From contig JAHIVS010000254.1 in assembly GCA_018816605.1 (NCBI GenBank), forward strand, positions 1-18,920: a stretch of 18,920 bases of DNA, written 5' to 3'. The DNA comes from Pseudomonadota bacterium (GTDB taxonomy: Bacteria > Desulfobacterota > Desulfobacteria > Desulfobacterales > Desulfobacteraceae). The notes beneath the pieces are model-generated. The model saw only the letters and a program-made list of their open reading frames with translations. It was not told the DNA's origin and made no database searches. Positions 1 through 7,112 of the stretch are shown piece by piece (position 1 is the first letter of the stretch; every line of letters starts with the position of its first letter). The position numbers were made by a program, and so were the translations under genes.

Positions 1-1068
1 ATCGCCGGTGCCTCTTTGGGCATCATGGGCGGACCTTTCGGCCTGGTACAGAAGGCGTTTTCCGGCAGCAATTCCATCACCTGCCATTCATGGGGGGGGT
101 CCACCTCCGAAGCCCTGAGAAAATTTGCCTTTGATCCTTTTACCAAGGAAAGCGGCATCAAGGTGATTGATGCCGCCTTTACCGGCATGGATGCCTTCTT
201 AACCCAGGTAAAGGCCTCCTATCCGCCCGGGGGAGAATTTAATATTGCCCATCTGAGTGCGGTTTATGATTATGCCCGGTATACGGATCTGGGCTTTGGC
301 GTGGTTCTGGACGAAACCCAGATTCCCAATTTGAAAAATGTCATGACCAAAATGACCGATACCCTGAGGGGCATTTCCAATGGAACCTTGTCCGCCGTCC
401 CCTATGATCTGGGTCAGACCGGCATTGCCTATAACACCCAAAAAATTTCCAAGGCAGATGCCGAGAAACTGGGTGCTTCCCTGCTGTTTGATAAAAATCT
501 GAAGGGCAAGCTGGGATCCTGGGGGGGTGATTTCAGAACCAATATGTGGTATGCGGCCCTGCACACCGGACAGAGTCCCAACAATATCACGGATGAAAAG
601 GCTGTCTGGGAAGCCTTGAAAGAGCAGCGGGGACTGATCAAAAAATACTGGGCATCGGGATCTGAGCTCATGAGCCTTCTGGGCAATGGCGAGATCTATG
701 CCACCGTGGCATGGTCCGGCCGGGTTGCGGCCCTCCAGAAACAAGGGCATCCCATAGGGTATCTGGCGCCCGACGGCACCTATTCATGGATGGAATACAT
801 GTATGTTCTCAAGGGAACCGATCTTGCGGTGGCCCAGAATTTACTGAATTTCATGCTGGAGCCAGAAGCGGCCATAGCGGTTGCCCTGGGACAGAATTAT
901 CCGACCAGTCTGGATCCCACAAAGGTTGACATGCCCGATGCGGTCAAACAATTGCCCGCCTTTGACCCGACAGGCAAGCTGAACGGATACCTGTTTGCAG
1001 ATCCGGCCTATTGGAACGGTCACCAGCTGGATTGGTCTGAAAAATGGGATAGGGTAATGGCCGGCTGA
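1..1068 (+). CDS. ABC transporter periplasmic solute-binding protein, PotD-like (5' end missing)
   Basis: The reading frame is open from the first base, so the true start lies outside the window; an internal ATG at 16 is not a convincing start. The first visible residues (AGASLGIMGGPFGLV) look like the hydrophobic core of a Sec or Tat export signal, followed by the mature protein. The rest resembles the spermidine/putrescine-binding family (extracellular solute-binding family 1/PotD): an early CHSWGG segment, the YDLGQTGIAYNT segment typical of PotD-like proteins, and a C-terminal part with LLNFMLEPEAA and NYPTS. It probably delivers a polyamine-like or other cationic small molecule to an ABC importer. 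The ATPase follows after 66 bases; permease genes are not in the window and presumably lie upstream. The substrate is inferred from family resemblance only. Confidence 0.82.
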   Translation: MAGASLGIMGGPFGLVQKAFSGSNSITCHSWGGSTSEALRKFAFDPFTKESGIKVIDAAFTGMDAFLTQVKASYPPGGEFNIAHLSAVYDYARYTDLGFGVVLDETQIPNLKNVMTKMTDTLRGISNGTLSAVPYDLGQTGIAYNTQKISKADAEKLGASLLFDKNLKGKLGSWGGDFRTNMWYAALHTGQSPNNITDEKAVWEALKEQRGLIKKYWASGSELMSLLGNGEIYATVAWSGRVAALQKQGHPIGYLAPDGTYSWMEYMYVLKGTDLAVAQNLLNFMLEPEAAIAVALGQNYPTSLDPTKVDMPDAVKQLPAFDPTGKLNGYLFADPAYWNGHQLDWSEKWDRVMAG

Positions 1069-1134
1069 TTTGCCATGAACCAGGGAATTCCCGGTGCGCT
1101 GAAAATAGGGTGCCGGTGAATTCTTCAACAGAAA

Positions 1135-2250
1135 ATGGGGAGACATAACGGTTTGGGAAAAGAACGAGACCCGGCATTTGTAAGGTTTGCGGGCATTGAA
1201 AAACACTATGGAAAGGTGGTTGCGGTTAAACGCATGGATTTGGAAATCCCCGAAGGCTCTCTGGTGACCCTGCTGGGGCCGTCCGGCTGCGGAAAAACCA
1301 CCCTGCTACGGATGCTGGCGGGGCTGGAAACACCCACCCAGGGCGATATCTATATACGGGACAAGCGAATCAACGATACCCCTATCCATAAAAGGAATCT
1401 GGGCATGATTTTTCAGAATTATGCCCTGTTTCCCCATAAAACCATTTTTGAAAACATCGCCTTTGGCCTGAAATACAGGGGAGTTTCAAAGACAGATATG
1501 CACAAAAAGGTTGAAAAGGCCCTGGAAACCGTACGGCTACCCAAGGTGGGAAACCGGATGCCTTCCCAGCTGTCCGGCGGCCAACAACAGCGGATCGCCC
1601 TGGCCCGGGCCATTGTCATCGAGCCGGATGTGCTGCTCATGGATGAACCCCTGTCGGCACTGGACGAAAACTTGAGGGAGGATATGCGCCGGGAAATCGA
1701 TAACCTCCAACAGCAGCTGGGGGTTACCACCATTTTTGTGACCCATGACCAACGGGAAGCCCTTTCCATGTCCGACAAGGTTGTGGTCATGAAGGACGGG
1801 TTTATTCAGCAGCAGGGAACCCCGGAAGAGGTGTACAATAATTCGGCCAACCATTTTGTGGCCGATTTTCTAGGGCATTCCAACTTCATGGATGCCGTGG
1901 TTGGAGAGAGGAAATCACCGTTTCTTGAAGTCCGGCTTTCGGACAACACCCTTTGCCTGGTAAGTCCGGCAGAAGAATTTCCAGCCGGAGCCAAAGCCGA
2001 AATCGTGATTCGCGCCCAGAAGATGACCCTGGGCTATAAAACAGATTTCACCAGGCAAGACGGAATGAACTATTTTTTCGGCAAAATAGTGGACCGCAGT
2101 TATATGGGCGGAGAGGTCAGTTATTTTGTGGAACTTGCCCAGGGGCAGGTCCTGCATGTGATTAATTTTGTGAAACGGTCTCCCTATCGTCGGGGAGATG
2201 AGGTCTATATACAGGTGGACCCGTTTCATTGCAGATTATTGAAATCCTAA
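1135..2250 (+). CDS. PotA-like ABC transporter ATP-binding protein with TOBE_2 domain
   Basis: This 371-residue cytoplasmic ATPase of the spermidine/putrescine/iron-type ABC importer family has all motifs intact: Walker A GPSGCGKTT at residues 48-56, Q-loop IFQNYALFPH near 92-101, signature LSGGQQQR at 146-153, Walker B VLLMDEP at 166-172, the D-loop SALDENLRE, and the switch histidine in TIFVTHD. Residues from about 235 on form a TOBE_2-type C-terminal domain (VIRAQKM, then DRSYMGGEVSYFV). Length is normal for PotA proteins. The ATG at 1135 has a weak ribosome binding site; an in-frame TTG at 1153 is preceded by GGGGAGA and could be the real start. Its 3' end overlaps the next ORF by 22 bases. 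It should energise import by the upstream solute-binding protein. The family assignment is secure; the substrate is not. Confidence 0.92.
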   Translation: MGRHNGLGKERDPAFVRFAGIEKHYGKVVAVKRMDLEIPEGSLVTLLGPSGCGKTTLLRMLAGLETPTQGDIYIRDKRINDTPIHKRNLGMIFQNYALFPHKTIFENIAFGLKYRGVSKTDMHKKVEKALETVRLPKVGNRMPSQLSGGQQQRIALARAIVIEPDVLLMDEPLSALDENLREDMRREIDNLQQQLGVTTIFVTHDQREALSMSDKVVVMKDGFIQQQGTPEEVYNNSANHFVADFLGHSNFMDAVVGERKSPFLEVRLSDNTLCLVSPAEEFPAGAKAEIVIRAQKMTLGYKTDFTRQDGMNYFFGKIVDRSYMGGEVSYFVELAQGQVLHVINFVKRSPYRRGDEVYIQVDPFHCRLLKS

Positions 2251-2597
2251 GAAGTGCCATCACCGTTGTGACAGATTTTTTTCATCCGGTCCCGAAACAC
2301 CAGAGTTTTTTACAGGTCAAGCAGACCCTTGATCCGTCTGCCAGCTATATTGTTTTTGAAAATGCGTTAAACGCCCGGGAGGGCTCCATATTTGATCCGG
2401 CCCACATGGCCTATGCCTATCTTGAAAAAGAAAAATTTGTTTGGCAGCAGGTGATCGATATGGAGGTCTCCAGGGAATATCTTGTGATCCGTATCCCCAT
2501 CGGCCAGGAAGACAAGCTGCTTGCCAAGGCAATGGGATGGGGATTTTCCGAAAATACCATTTGTTATATATTCAAGGCGAAAGAGGTGCGAAAGTGA
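2229..2597 (+). CDS. Unrecognised 122-residue protein in ABC/KamA operon
   Basis: I do not recognise this protein. It is 122 residues from a TTG start that overlaps the end of the ABC ATPase gene; an AGGTGG sequence about ten bases upstream supports the TTG. A GTG at 2268 is the alternative start. Its stop overlaps the GTG start of the radical SAM gene (GTGA), so the three genes are probably translationally coupled. There is no signal peptide, no clear transmembrane segment and no cysteine pair. Near the C-terminus are strand-rich segments (YLVIRIPIG, then NTICYIFKA) that suggest a small alpha/beta fold. The coding frame is supported by the exact overlaps at both ends and by the absence of a better gene in this gap. 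A regulatory or accessory role for the transporter or for the enzyme that follows is possible but unproven. Confidence 0.65.
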   Translation: MQIIEILRSAITVVTDFFHPVPKHQSFLQVKQTLDPSASYIVFENALNAREGSIFDPAHMAYAYLEKEKFVWQQVIDMEVSREYLVIRIPIGQEDKLLAKAMGWGFSENTICYIFKAKEVRK

Positions 2598-5089
2598 AAC
2601 AGAGTACAGATCCCATCCTGGAAATCCGGTTTGAACATTCAAAATTTCAGGCAGAGGTTCCCTTGTCCCGGCTGACCTCCGGGCTGACGGATTTTCTGGA
2701 AACCTATGGCAATGAACAATTTTGCGGTGGAGCCTTTGCCCAGGTTATTGGAAACAAAGACGGGCAGACAAAACTTGCCCGCCTTTTAAAAGCCGCAGGC
2801 CACCCCGAAGATCCCAAGGGGTTTTTAGAAGCGGTCCTGGAGGCCATTGCAGGTTCCCGGGGCGGGCATCCGGTCCTAAACCGGGACGCAGATCCGGTGG
2901 AACTGCCTTCCAGGCTGCTGGTGGCGCTTCTGGAACACGTAATCCCGGGGCATGGCTATGTGTCCATCAAAGACACACACCAGCTGGAGCAGGTGACCAA
3001 CCTGGATATCCCGGAAGATCAGCGGTCCGATTTGCAGCGTGTGATCGAAAAATACCCGGTCCGCCTTTCCCGGCACACCATCCGACAGATGATGGTTTCC
3101 AGGGATGTGGCCTATCAGTATATGCCCTTTGTGGAAGAACTGGAGTCCGTAGGCCATACCAACACCTGGATCGGCCAGTTCCATGACGGGCTTCTGGAAC
3201 AGATGTACCAGAACCGGGTAATTTTTCTGCTCAACATGAGCTGCCCTGTCTATTGCCGGTTTTGTTTCAGAAAGCACAAAGATGCCAGGAACGAAAAAAA
3301 TCCCACTCCCCAGGGGGTTGCGGCAGCGGTCGCCCATGTCAGAAATTCTCCGTTGATCAAGGAAATCGTTGTCACGGGCGGAGATCCCTTCATGAACCGT
3401 GACAATATGGCTGCCACCATTGACGGGCTCATGACCATTCCCCATGTTCAGACCCTGCGTCTTGCCACCCGGTCCATTGCCTATTACCCGGATCTGTTTC
3501 TGGAAAAGGAATCTGCCTATCTGAAATATTTACAGCAGAAAAGCCTGGAACTCCAGCAGCATGGCAAGCGCATGGAAGTGGCCACCCATTTTATCCACCC
3601 GGATGAGGTGAGCCCCGAAAGCCTGGAGATCATTTCAGACCTGGTCAAAAGCGGTATTGCCGTTTATATCCAGACCCCTTTCTTAAGCGATTGCAATGAT
3701 ACAGGACCCGAACTGGTTAAACTCTTCGGCCTGCTGCGCGGCGCCGGTGCCGAGCTGCATTATATTTACATTCCCTGCAGCCCCATCCATGGAAATTCCA
3801 TTTATTGGAAGCCCTTGTCCGACGGGATTCATATGGCCCTGCATCTTCGGGCCCATTTGTCCGACCGGGCCATTCCCAGGATCTGTACCGCCACCCCCAT
3901 CGGGAAAATGGACTGGTATACCAGCGGCTGGGCTGTTGAACAGGTCTCGGACAATGAAAATTTTATCTGGATCAGGACCCCTTATACACCGGAATATTTT
4001 AAAAATTTTGCCCCCCTTGCCAATGAATTGAGCAATATCCGGATCAATGCCGAAGGCACCATCGATATCCAGTACATGGCAAAAATCGGGGACGCGGCCT
4101 GTTTGATCGGCAACCGCCCCACAAAGAAAGCGCCCAAAAATCCTGTGGCCGAAAAAGCAGATATTGACCGGTTGAAACAAAAACTGGCCGCCGTTTGCCA
4201 GACCGGGGTTTCCATTGTGAATACCGGCATACCGGGGCTGTCCCGGCTCCATGAAACCCGGGTTCAGATCAATGCCAAGGCAGGAGAGCGGCATCTGGCC
4301 TATATCATGGCAGACCCCAGGATTTCCGATGTGGTGATCGCACCGGATACGGATGGAGGCGCAGCCGTTGATGCCGTTGATGCCCTGTACGATATCACCC
4401 GGATCATGGGGCTTTTAAGGGCCATTCCCCATGTTACGGCGGTACGGCTGCGTTCCGTGAAGCTTTCAAATAACCCGGCATCCTATACCCGGGCTGTGAT
4501 CAACCGGTTGGGAGACTTGAACCATTTGTCCGTGGTCAATCCCCTTCGCCTTGAGATTGAAACCTGGTTTGTAACGGCCCAGGAGGTGGATGGCGATCAT
4601 GCTAAACTTGTCAGGCGGCTCAACAACAAGGGAATCACGGTCTATGCCAATGTTCCCCTGCTGGGCGGGGTGAATGACACGGATATGGCCATCCATGGGT
4701 TGGCCCATGGGCTGCGGACGGTGGGTATCGAATTCCACCATCTCTATGTGGCAGGCCTTCCCGTCCAGGATCAGTGGAACGATACCCATCCCATTGATTC
4801 CTTTGATGTCATTGATATTGCCACACGGGTTCGGCGGGAGGGGTCCGGGAGACAGATCCCCAGGTATATTATTTTAACGGCCCTGGGCGAGGTGGATTAC
4901 GGACTTACCAGCAAATTTATAAGCGATGGCAAGTCTCTGAAAATAAAACTTGGCTGTTACGATGAATCCTATTATAAAACCATGGATGAAAATTTTGTAT
5001 TTCCGGAAAATGTTGAAACCTGCGGGGCCGGAAACCCTGTGGTAAGTGTTTCCGGCCTGATAAAAACCAATGATTTTCCCGTTTCCTAA
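2594..5089 (+). CDS. KamA-family radical SAM protein with a second, degenerate KamA-like barrel
   Basis: This 831-residue protein starts at a GTG preceded by GAGGTG five bases away. Residues about 200-450 are a lysine 2,3-aminomutase (KamA/EpmB-like) radical SAM barrel: CPVYCRFC gives the CxxxCxxC cluster (C217, C221, C224), VVTGGDP (259-265) is the SAM-binding motif, and K438 in TPIGKMDW sits where KamA enzymes carry the PLP lysine. Usual KamA length is about 400-450 residues. Residues about 545-780 repeat the barrel at a near-constant offset of 322-328: DVVIAPD aligns with EIVVTGG, NVPLLGGVNDT with QTPFLSDCNDT, and IPRYIILTALGEV with IPRICTATPIGKM. The second copy lacks about 26 residues covering the cysteines and has Glu766 in place of the PLP lysine. 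The first half should catalyse 1,2-amino migration or a related radical reaction on an amino acid. The second half looks catalytically dead. The substrate is unknown. Confidence 0.9.
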   Translation: MKQSTDPILEIRFEHSKFQAEVPLSRLTSGLTDFLETYGNEQFCGGAFAQVIGNKDGQTKLARLLKAAGHPEDPKGFLEAVLEAIAGSRGGHPVLNRDADPVELPSRLLVALLEHVIPGHGYVSIKDTHQLEQVTNLDIPEDQRSDLQRVIEKYPVRLSRHTIRQMMVSRDVAYQYMPFVEELESVGHTNTWIGQFHDGLLEQMYQNRVIFLLNMSCPVYCRFCFRKHKDARNEKNPTPQGVAAAVAHVRNSPLIKEIVVTGGDPFMNRDNMAATIDGLMTIPHVQTLRLATRSIAYYPDLFLEKESAYLKYLQQKSLELQQHGKRMEVATHFIHPDEVSPESLEIISDLVKSGIAVYIQTPFLSDCNDTGPELVKLFGLLRGAGAELHYIYIPCSPIHGNSIYWKPLSDGIHMALHLRAHLSDRAIPRICTATPIGKMDWYTSGWAVEQVSDNENFIWIRTPYTPEYFKNFAPLANELSNIRINAEGTIDIQYMAKIGDAACLIGNRPTKKAPKNPVAEKADIDRLKQKLAAVCQTGVSIVNTGIPGLSRLHETRVQINAKAGERHLAYIMADPRISDVVIAPDTDGGAAVDAVDALYDITRIMGLLRAIPHVTAVRLRSVKLSNNPASYTRAVINRLGDLNHLSVVNPLRLEIETWFVTAQEVDGDHAKLVRRLNNKGITVYANVPLLGGVNDTDMAIHGLAHGLRTVGIEFHHLYVAGLPVQDQWNDTHPIDSFDVIDIATRVRREGSGRQIPRYIILTALGEVDYGLTSKFISDGKSLKIKLGCYDESYYKTMDENFVFPENVETCGAGNPVVSVSGLIKTNDFPVS

Positions 5090-5110
5090 TACGGCAGAAG
5101 GTGAAGATAA

Positions 5111-5773
5111 ATGAGATATCCTTACATGGACTATAGTGACAAGATCAGGATTCAACCGGTTTTCAAGGCATTGACAGGTGATCCGTTGGTGGTGGACCTG
5201 TCTGTTGGGTCAAAGGTGTTCGAACAGGTGGACATCCATGACCAGCGCGCTTTCCAGGCATGGCTGGACCAGACGATGGAAGGCCGGCATACCTGGGGAC
5301 TTGCCTCCTATCTGGAAAACCGGCATACCATTTTGTCCCGATATCCCCAGATGAGAGAAGAACAGCGGTATTTTCATCTGGGCTTGGATATTATCGTGGG
5401 CCTGGGCACCCCCCTGCATGCCCCCCTGGACGCCGTGGTCAAGGAAAGCGGTTATGAAGCTGGGGAAGGCAACTACGGGGGCAATGTGTTGCTCATGCAC
5501 CAAAGCCCCTGTTTTGAAACCTTTTATAGCATTTACGGCCATTTGAACAAAGAACAGCTGCCTGCTCCGGGCGACAGGTTTGCAGCAGGAGATGTCTTTG
5601 CCCGAATCGGGGATTTCCATGAAAACGGGAACTGGTTTTACCATACCCACCTCCAGGTCATCACCCAGAAGGGCTATGATACGGGCTGGGTCTCCAAGGG
5701 GTATTGTGCTGCCAAGGATCTTCCTGCCATGGATTCCATCTGCCCCTCCCCCCTGTCTTTGTTCAAAATCTGA
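5111..5773 (+). CDS. M23 (LytM-like) metallopeptidase-fold protein, no signal peptide
   Basis: This 220-residue protein starts at an ATG with AAGGTG seven bases upstream, 21 bases after the radical SAM gene. The C-terminal two thirds is an M23 domain with all expected metal and catalytic positions: HLGLD (H89, D93), YGHL (H144) and HTH (H178, H180). M23 enzymes are zinc endopeptidases that normally cut peptidoglycan cross-bridges outside the membrane. This one has no signal peptide or membrane segment, so a cytoplasmic role is suggested. From memory, its sequence style (HLGLDI, then GTPLHAPLDAVV, ending in CPSPLSLF) resembles the M23 module found between phosphotransferase and class III aminotransferase domains in large fusion proteins, rather than secreted cell-wall hydrolases. 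The first 85 residues are not recognised. The operon context implies it acts with the KamA-like enzyme or the transporter. Confidence 0.85.
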   Translation: MRYPYMDYSDKIRIQPVFKALTGDPLVVDLSVGSKVFEQVDIHDQRAFQAWLDQTMEGRHTWGLASYLENRHTILSRYPQMREEQRYFHLGLDIIVGLGTPLHAPLDAVVKESGYEAGEGNYGGNVLLMHQSPCFETFYSIYGHLNKEQLPAPGDRFAAGDVFARIGDFHENGNWFYHTHLQVITQKGYDTGWVSKGYCAAKDLPAMDSICPSPLSLFKI

Positions 5774-5792
5774 TCAGCGATTCATCCGGTTG

Positions 5793-5816
5793 GCCCCCCA
5801 GCTTTGTCAGGGGGGC
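5793..5816 (+). terminator. Hairpin terminator after the M23 gene
   Basis: GCCCCCC at 5793-5799 pairs perfectly with GGGGGGC at 5810-5816 around a 10-base loop. The stem begins 20 bases after the M23 stop codon. TTT follows directly, and a longer T run (TTTTTTTCTT) lies about 10 bases further on. It closes the solute-binding protein to M23 operon. The distance to the long T run makes efficient rho-independent termination likely but not certain. Confidence 0.7.
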
Positions 5817-6175
5817 TTTCCCGGCTCCTTTTTTTCTTAAAAAGCCCCATCAGACAGAGACAATAAAAAAGGGGCATGGAGGATTGTTTATCAATTTGAA
5901 AATAATTCTGACACCTGGGTTGATCCTTTGATCACCTTTCATAGGCAGAAAATATCTATAAAAACAATAAGTTGAATTTTAGTCCATGGTTTTTGCGAAA
6001 CCGGCATACCTATTGCAATCCTTCCGTTAGCATGGAATTTGATACGACCCCTAGGGAGAACAAAATCAGATTTGACAACCATGGGACATTTATAAGGAGA
6101 GAAGATGCGTTAATCGGTTTAATAGAATAGAATCTTGCAAATCCAATAATTGTTTTGATGAAAGGAGAATATGAC
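5817..6175. other. Non-coding gap between M23 and response-regulator genes
   Basis: I see no convincing protein gene in these 359 bases. The gap holds the T-rich tail of the preceding terminator, an A+T-rich stretch around 5870-6000, a sigma-54 promoter match at 6001-6017, and a leader of roughly 150 bases before the response-regulator start. A ribosome-binding-like AAGGAGAG near 6094 precedes ATG CGT TAA at 6105, a two-codon ORF that could be accidental. Confidence 0.6.
6001..6017 (+). promoter_or_regulatory. Candidate sigma-54 (RpoN) -24/-12 promoter
   Basis: The sequence CCGGCATACCTATTGCA has the diagnostic GG and GC dinucleotides (6003-6004 and 6015-6016) separated by exactly ten bases. 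It matches the family consensus TGGCAY-N5-TTGCW at most positions, including a full TTGCA. Transcription would begin near 6028 and leave about 150 bases of leader before the response-regulator gene. Sigma-54 promoters need an enhancer-binding activator; none is encoded nearby. No better sigma-70 promoter was seen: a TTGACA at 6072 lacks a -10 at proper spacing. Confidence 0.5.
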
Positions 6176-7090
6176 ATGGCCCAAAAAATAAAAGTGATGA
6201 TGGTGGATGACGAGCCAAGGTTTCGTGAAACCGCATCAACACTCTTGAGAAAAAAAGGATTTGAAACCACCATTGCCGGGTCCGGGGAAGAGGCCATCAG
6301 CATCCTGGCAAAAACACCCCATGATGTGGTTGTCCTGGATGTAAAAATGGAAGGAATGGACGGTCATGTGGCCCTTGGGGAAATCAAGAAAATTGCCCCC
6401 CAGACCCAGGTGATCATGCTCACCGGACACGGGAGTCCGGATTCAGCCGTCAATTCCCGCAAGCTGGCCGCCTTTGACTATCTTACCAAACCCTGCGACA
6501 TTGATATTCTTGCTGCAAAAATAAACGAAGCGTTCGCAGTAAAGCAGACAGGTGCGGCCCGAACGGAAAAAAAGGTCAGGGATATTATGACCACGATTGA
6601 CAACTATACGAGCGTGACCCTCAACACCACCATCCGGGAAGCGGTCGCCAAACTTATGGAGTCCCTGAACCAGATGATTTCAAGCAATCTGATCCGGGAG
6701 GCCGGCCACAGATCCCTTCTTGTGTTTGATGACCATAAAAATTTTGCCGGCCTCCTTCGCATGAAGGATCTTATCAAAGAGGTAAGACCTGCTTATCTGT
6801 CACCTCCGAAATCCTCCATGGCTGATGCCGTCCGGTTTTCCCACGTATTCACCGGGGGCTGGGACGGGCTTTTTACCATTCAGATGAAGGCCCTTGCGGA
6901 CAAAAAAGTGGGAGAGCTGGTTTTGGACGCTCCGCCCATGATCGATGAAAATGCAAACCTCATGGAAGTGACGGATCTGTTGTTCCAGACCAAGAGGACG
7001 CGCCTTATGGTCACGTCCGGCAACAAAGTGGTCGGTATCTTGAGGGAACAGGACCTTTTCTTTGAAATTGTGAGTATTGTCAATAGATGA
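6176..7090 (+). CDS. Response regulator with receiver domain and two CBS domains
   Basis: This 304-residue protein starts at the ATG with AGGAG eight bases upstream; earlier in-frame starts overlap that ribosome binding site. Residues 1-115 are a CheY-like receiver with acidic pair D11/D12, phosphoacceptor D55 (VVVLDVKMEGMDGH), T83 (MLTGHGS) and K105 (YLTKPCD). The rest carries a CBS pair: VRDIMTT followed by a segment with HRSLLVFDDHKNFAGLLRMKDL, and a second unit with ADKKVGELV and VVGILREQDLF. There is no DNA-binding output domain, so phosphorylation probably alters CBS-mediated nucleotide binding or a protein contact. The next gene, an SLC13-type transporter, starts 23 bases after the stop and is the obvious regulatory target. 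No histidine kinase is encoded in the window. Confidence 0.92.
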   Translation: MAQKIKVMMVDDEPRFRETASTLLRKKGFETTIAGSGEEAISILAKTPHDVVVLDVKMEGMDGHVALGEIKKIAPQTQVIMLTGHGSPDSAVNSRKLAAFDYLTKPCDIDILAAKINEAFAVKQTGAARTEKKVRDIMTTIDNYTSVTLNTTIREAVAKLMESLNQMISSNLIREAGHRSLLVFDDHKNFAGLLRMKDLIKEVRPAYLSPPKSSMADAVRFSHVFTGGWDGLFTIQMKALADKKVGELVLDAPPMIDENANLMEVTDLLFQTKRTRLMVTSGNKVVGILREQDLFFEIVSIVNR

Positions 7091-7112
7091 CCTGATTGGA
7101 GGATTACATAAA

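Noticed and set aside
199..750. 183-codon minus-strand ORF inside the solute-binding protein gene
   Set aside because: It lies antisense to a gene with clear family resemblance, and its Gly/Ile/His-rich composition is typical of an antisense shadow.
2441..2593. Longer start for the radical SAM gene
   Set aside because: The extension would read through most of the 122-residue ORF in another frame. The GTG at 2594 has a good ribosome binding site and the protein-like sequence begins there.
6072..6096. Sigma-70 promoter TTGACA ... TATAAG upstream of the response regulator
   Set aside because: The spacer is only 13 bases, too short for a working promoter.
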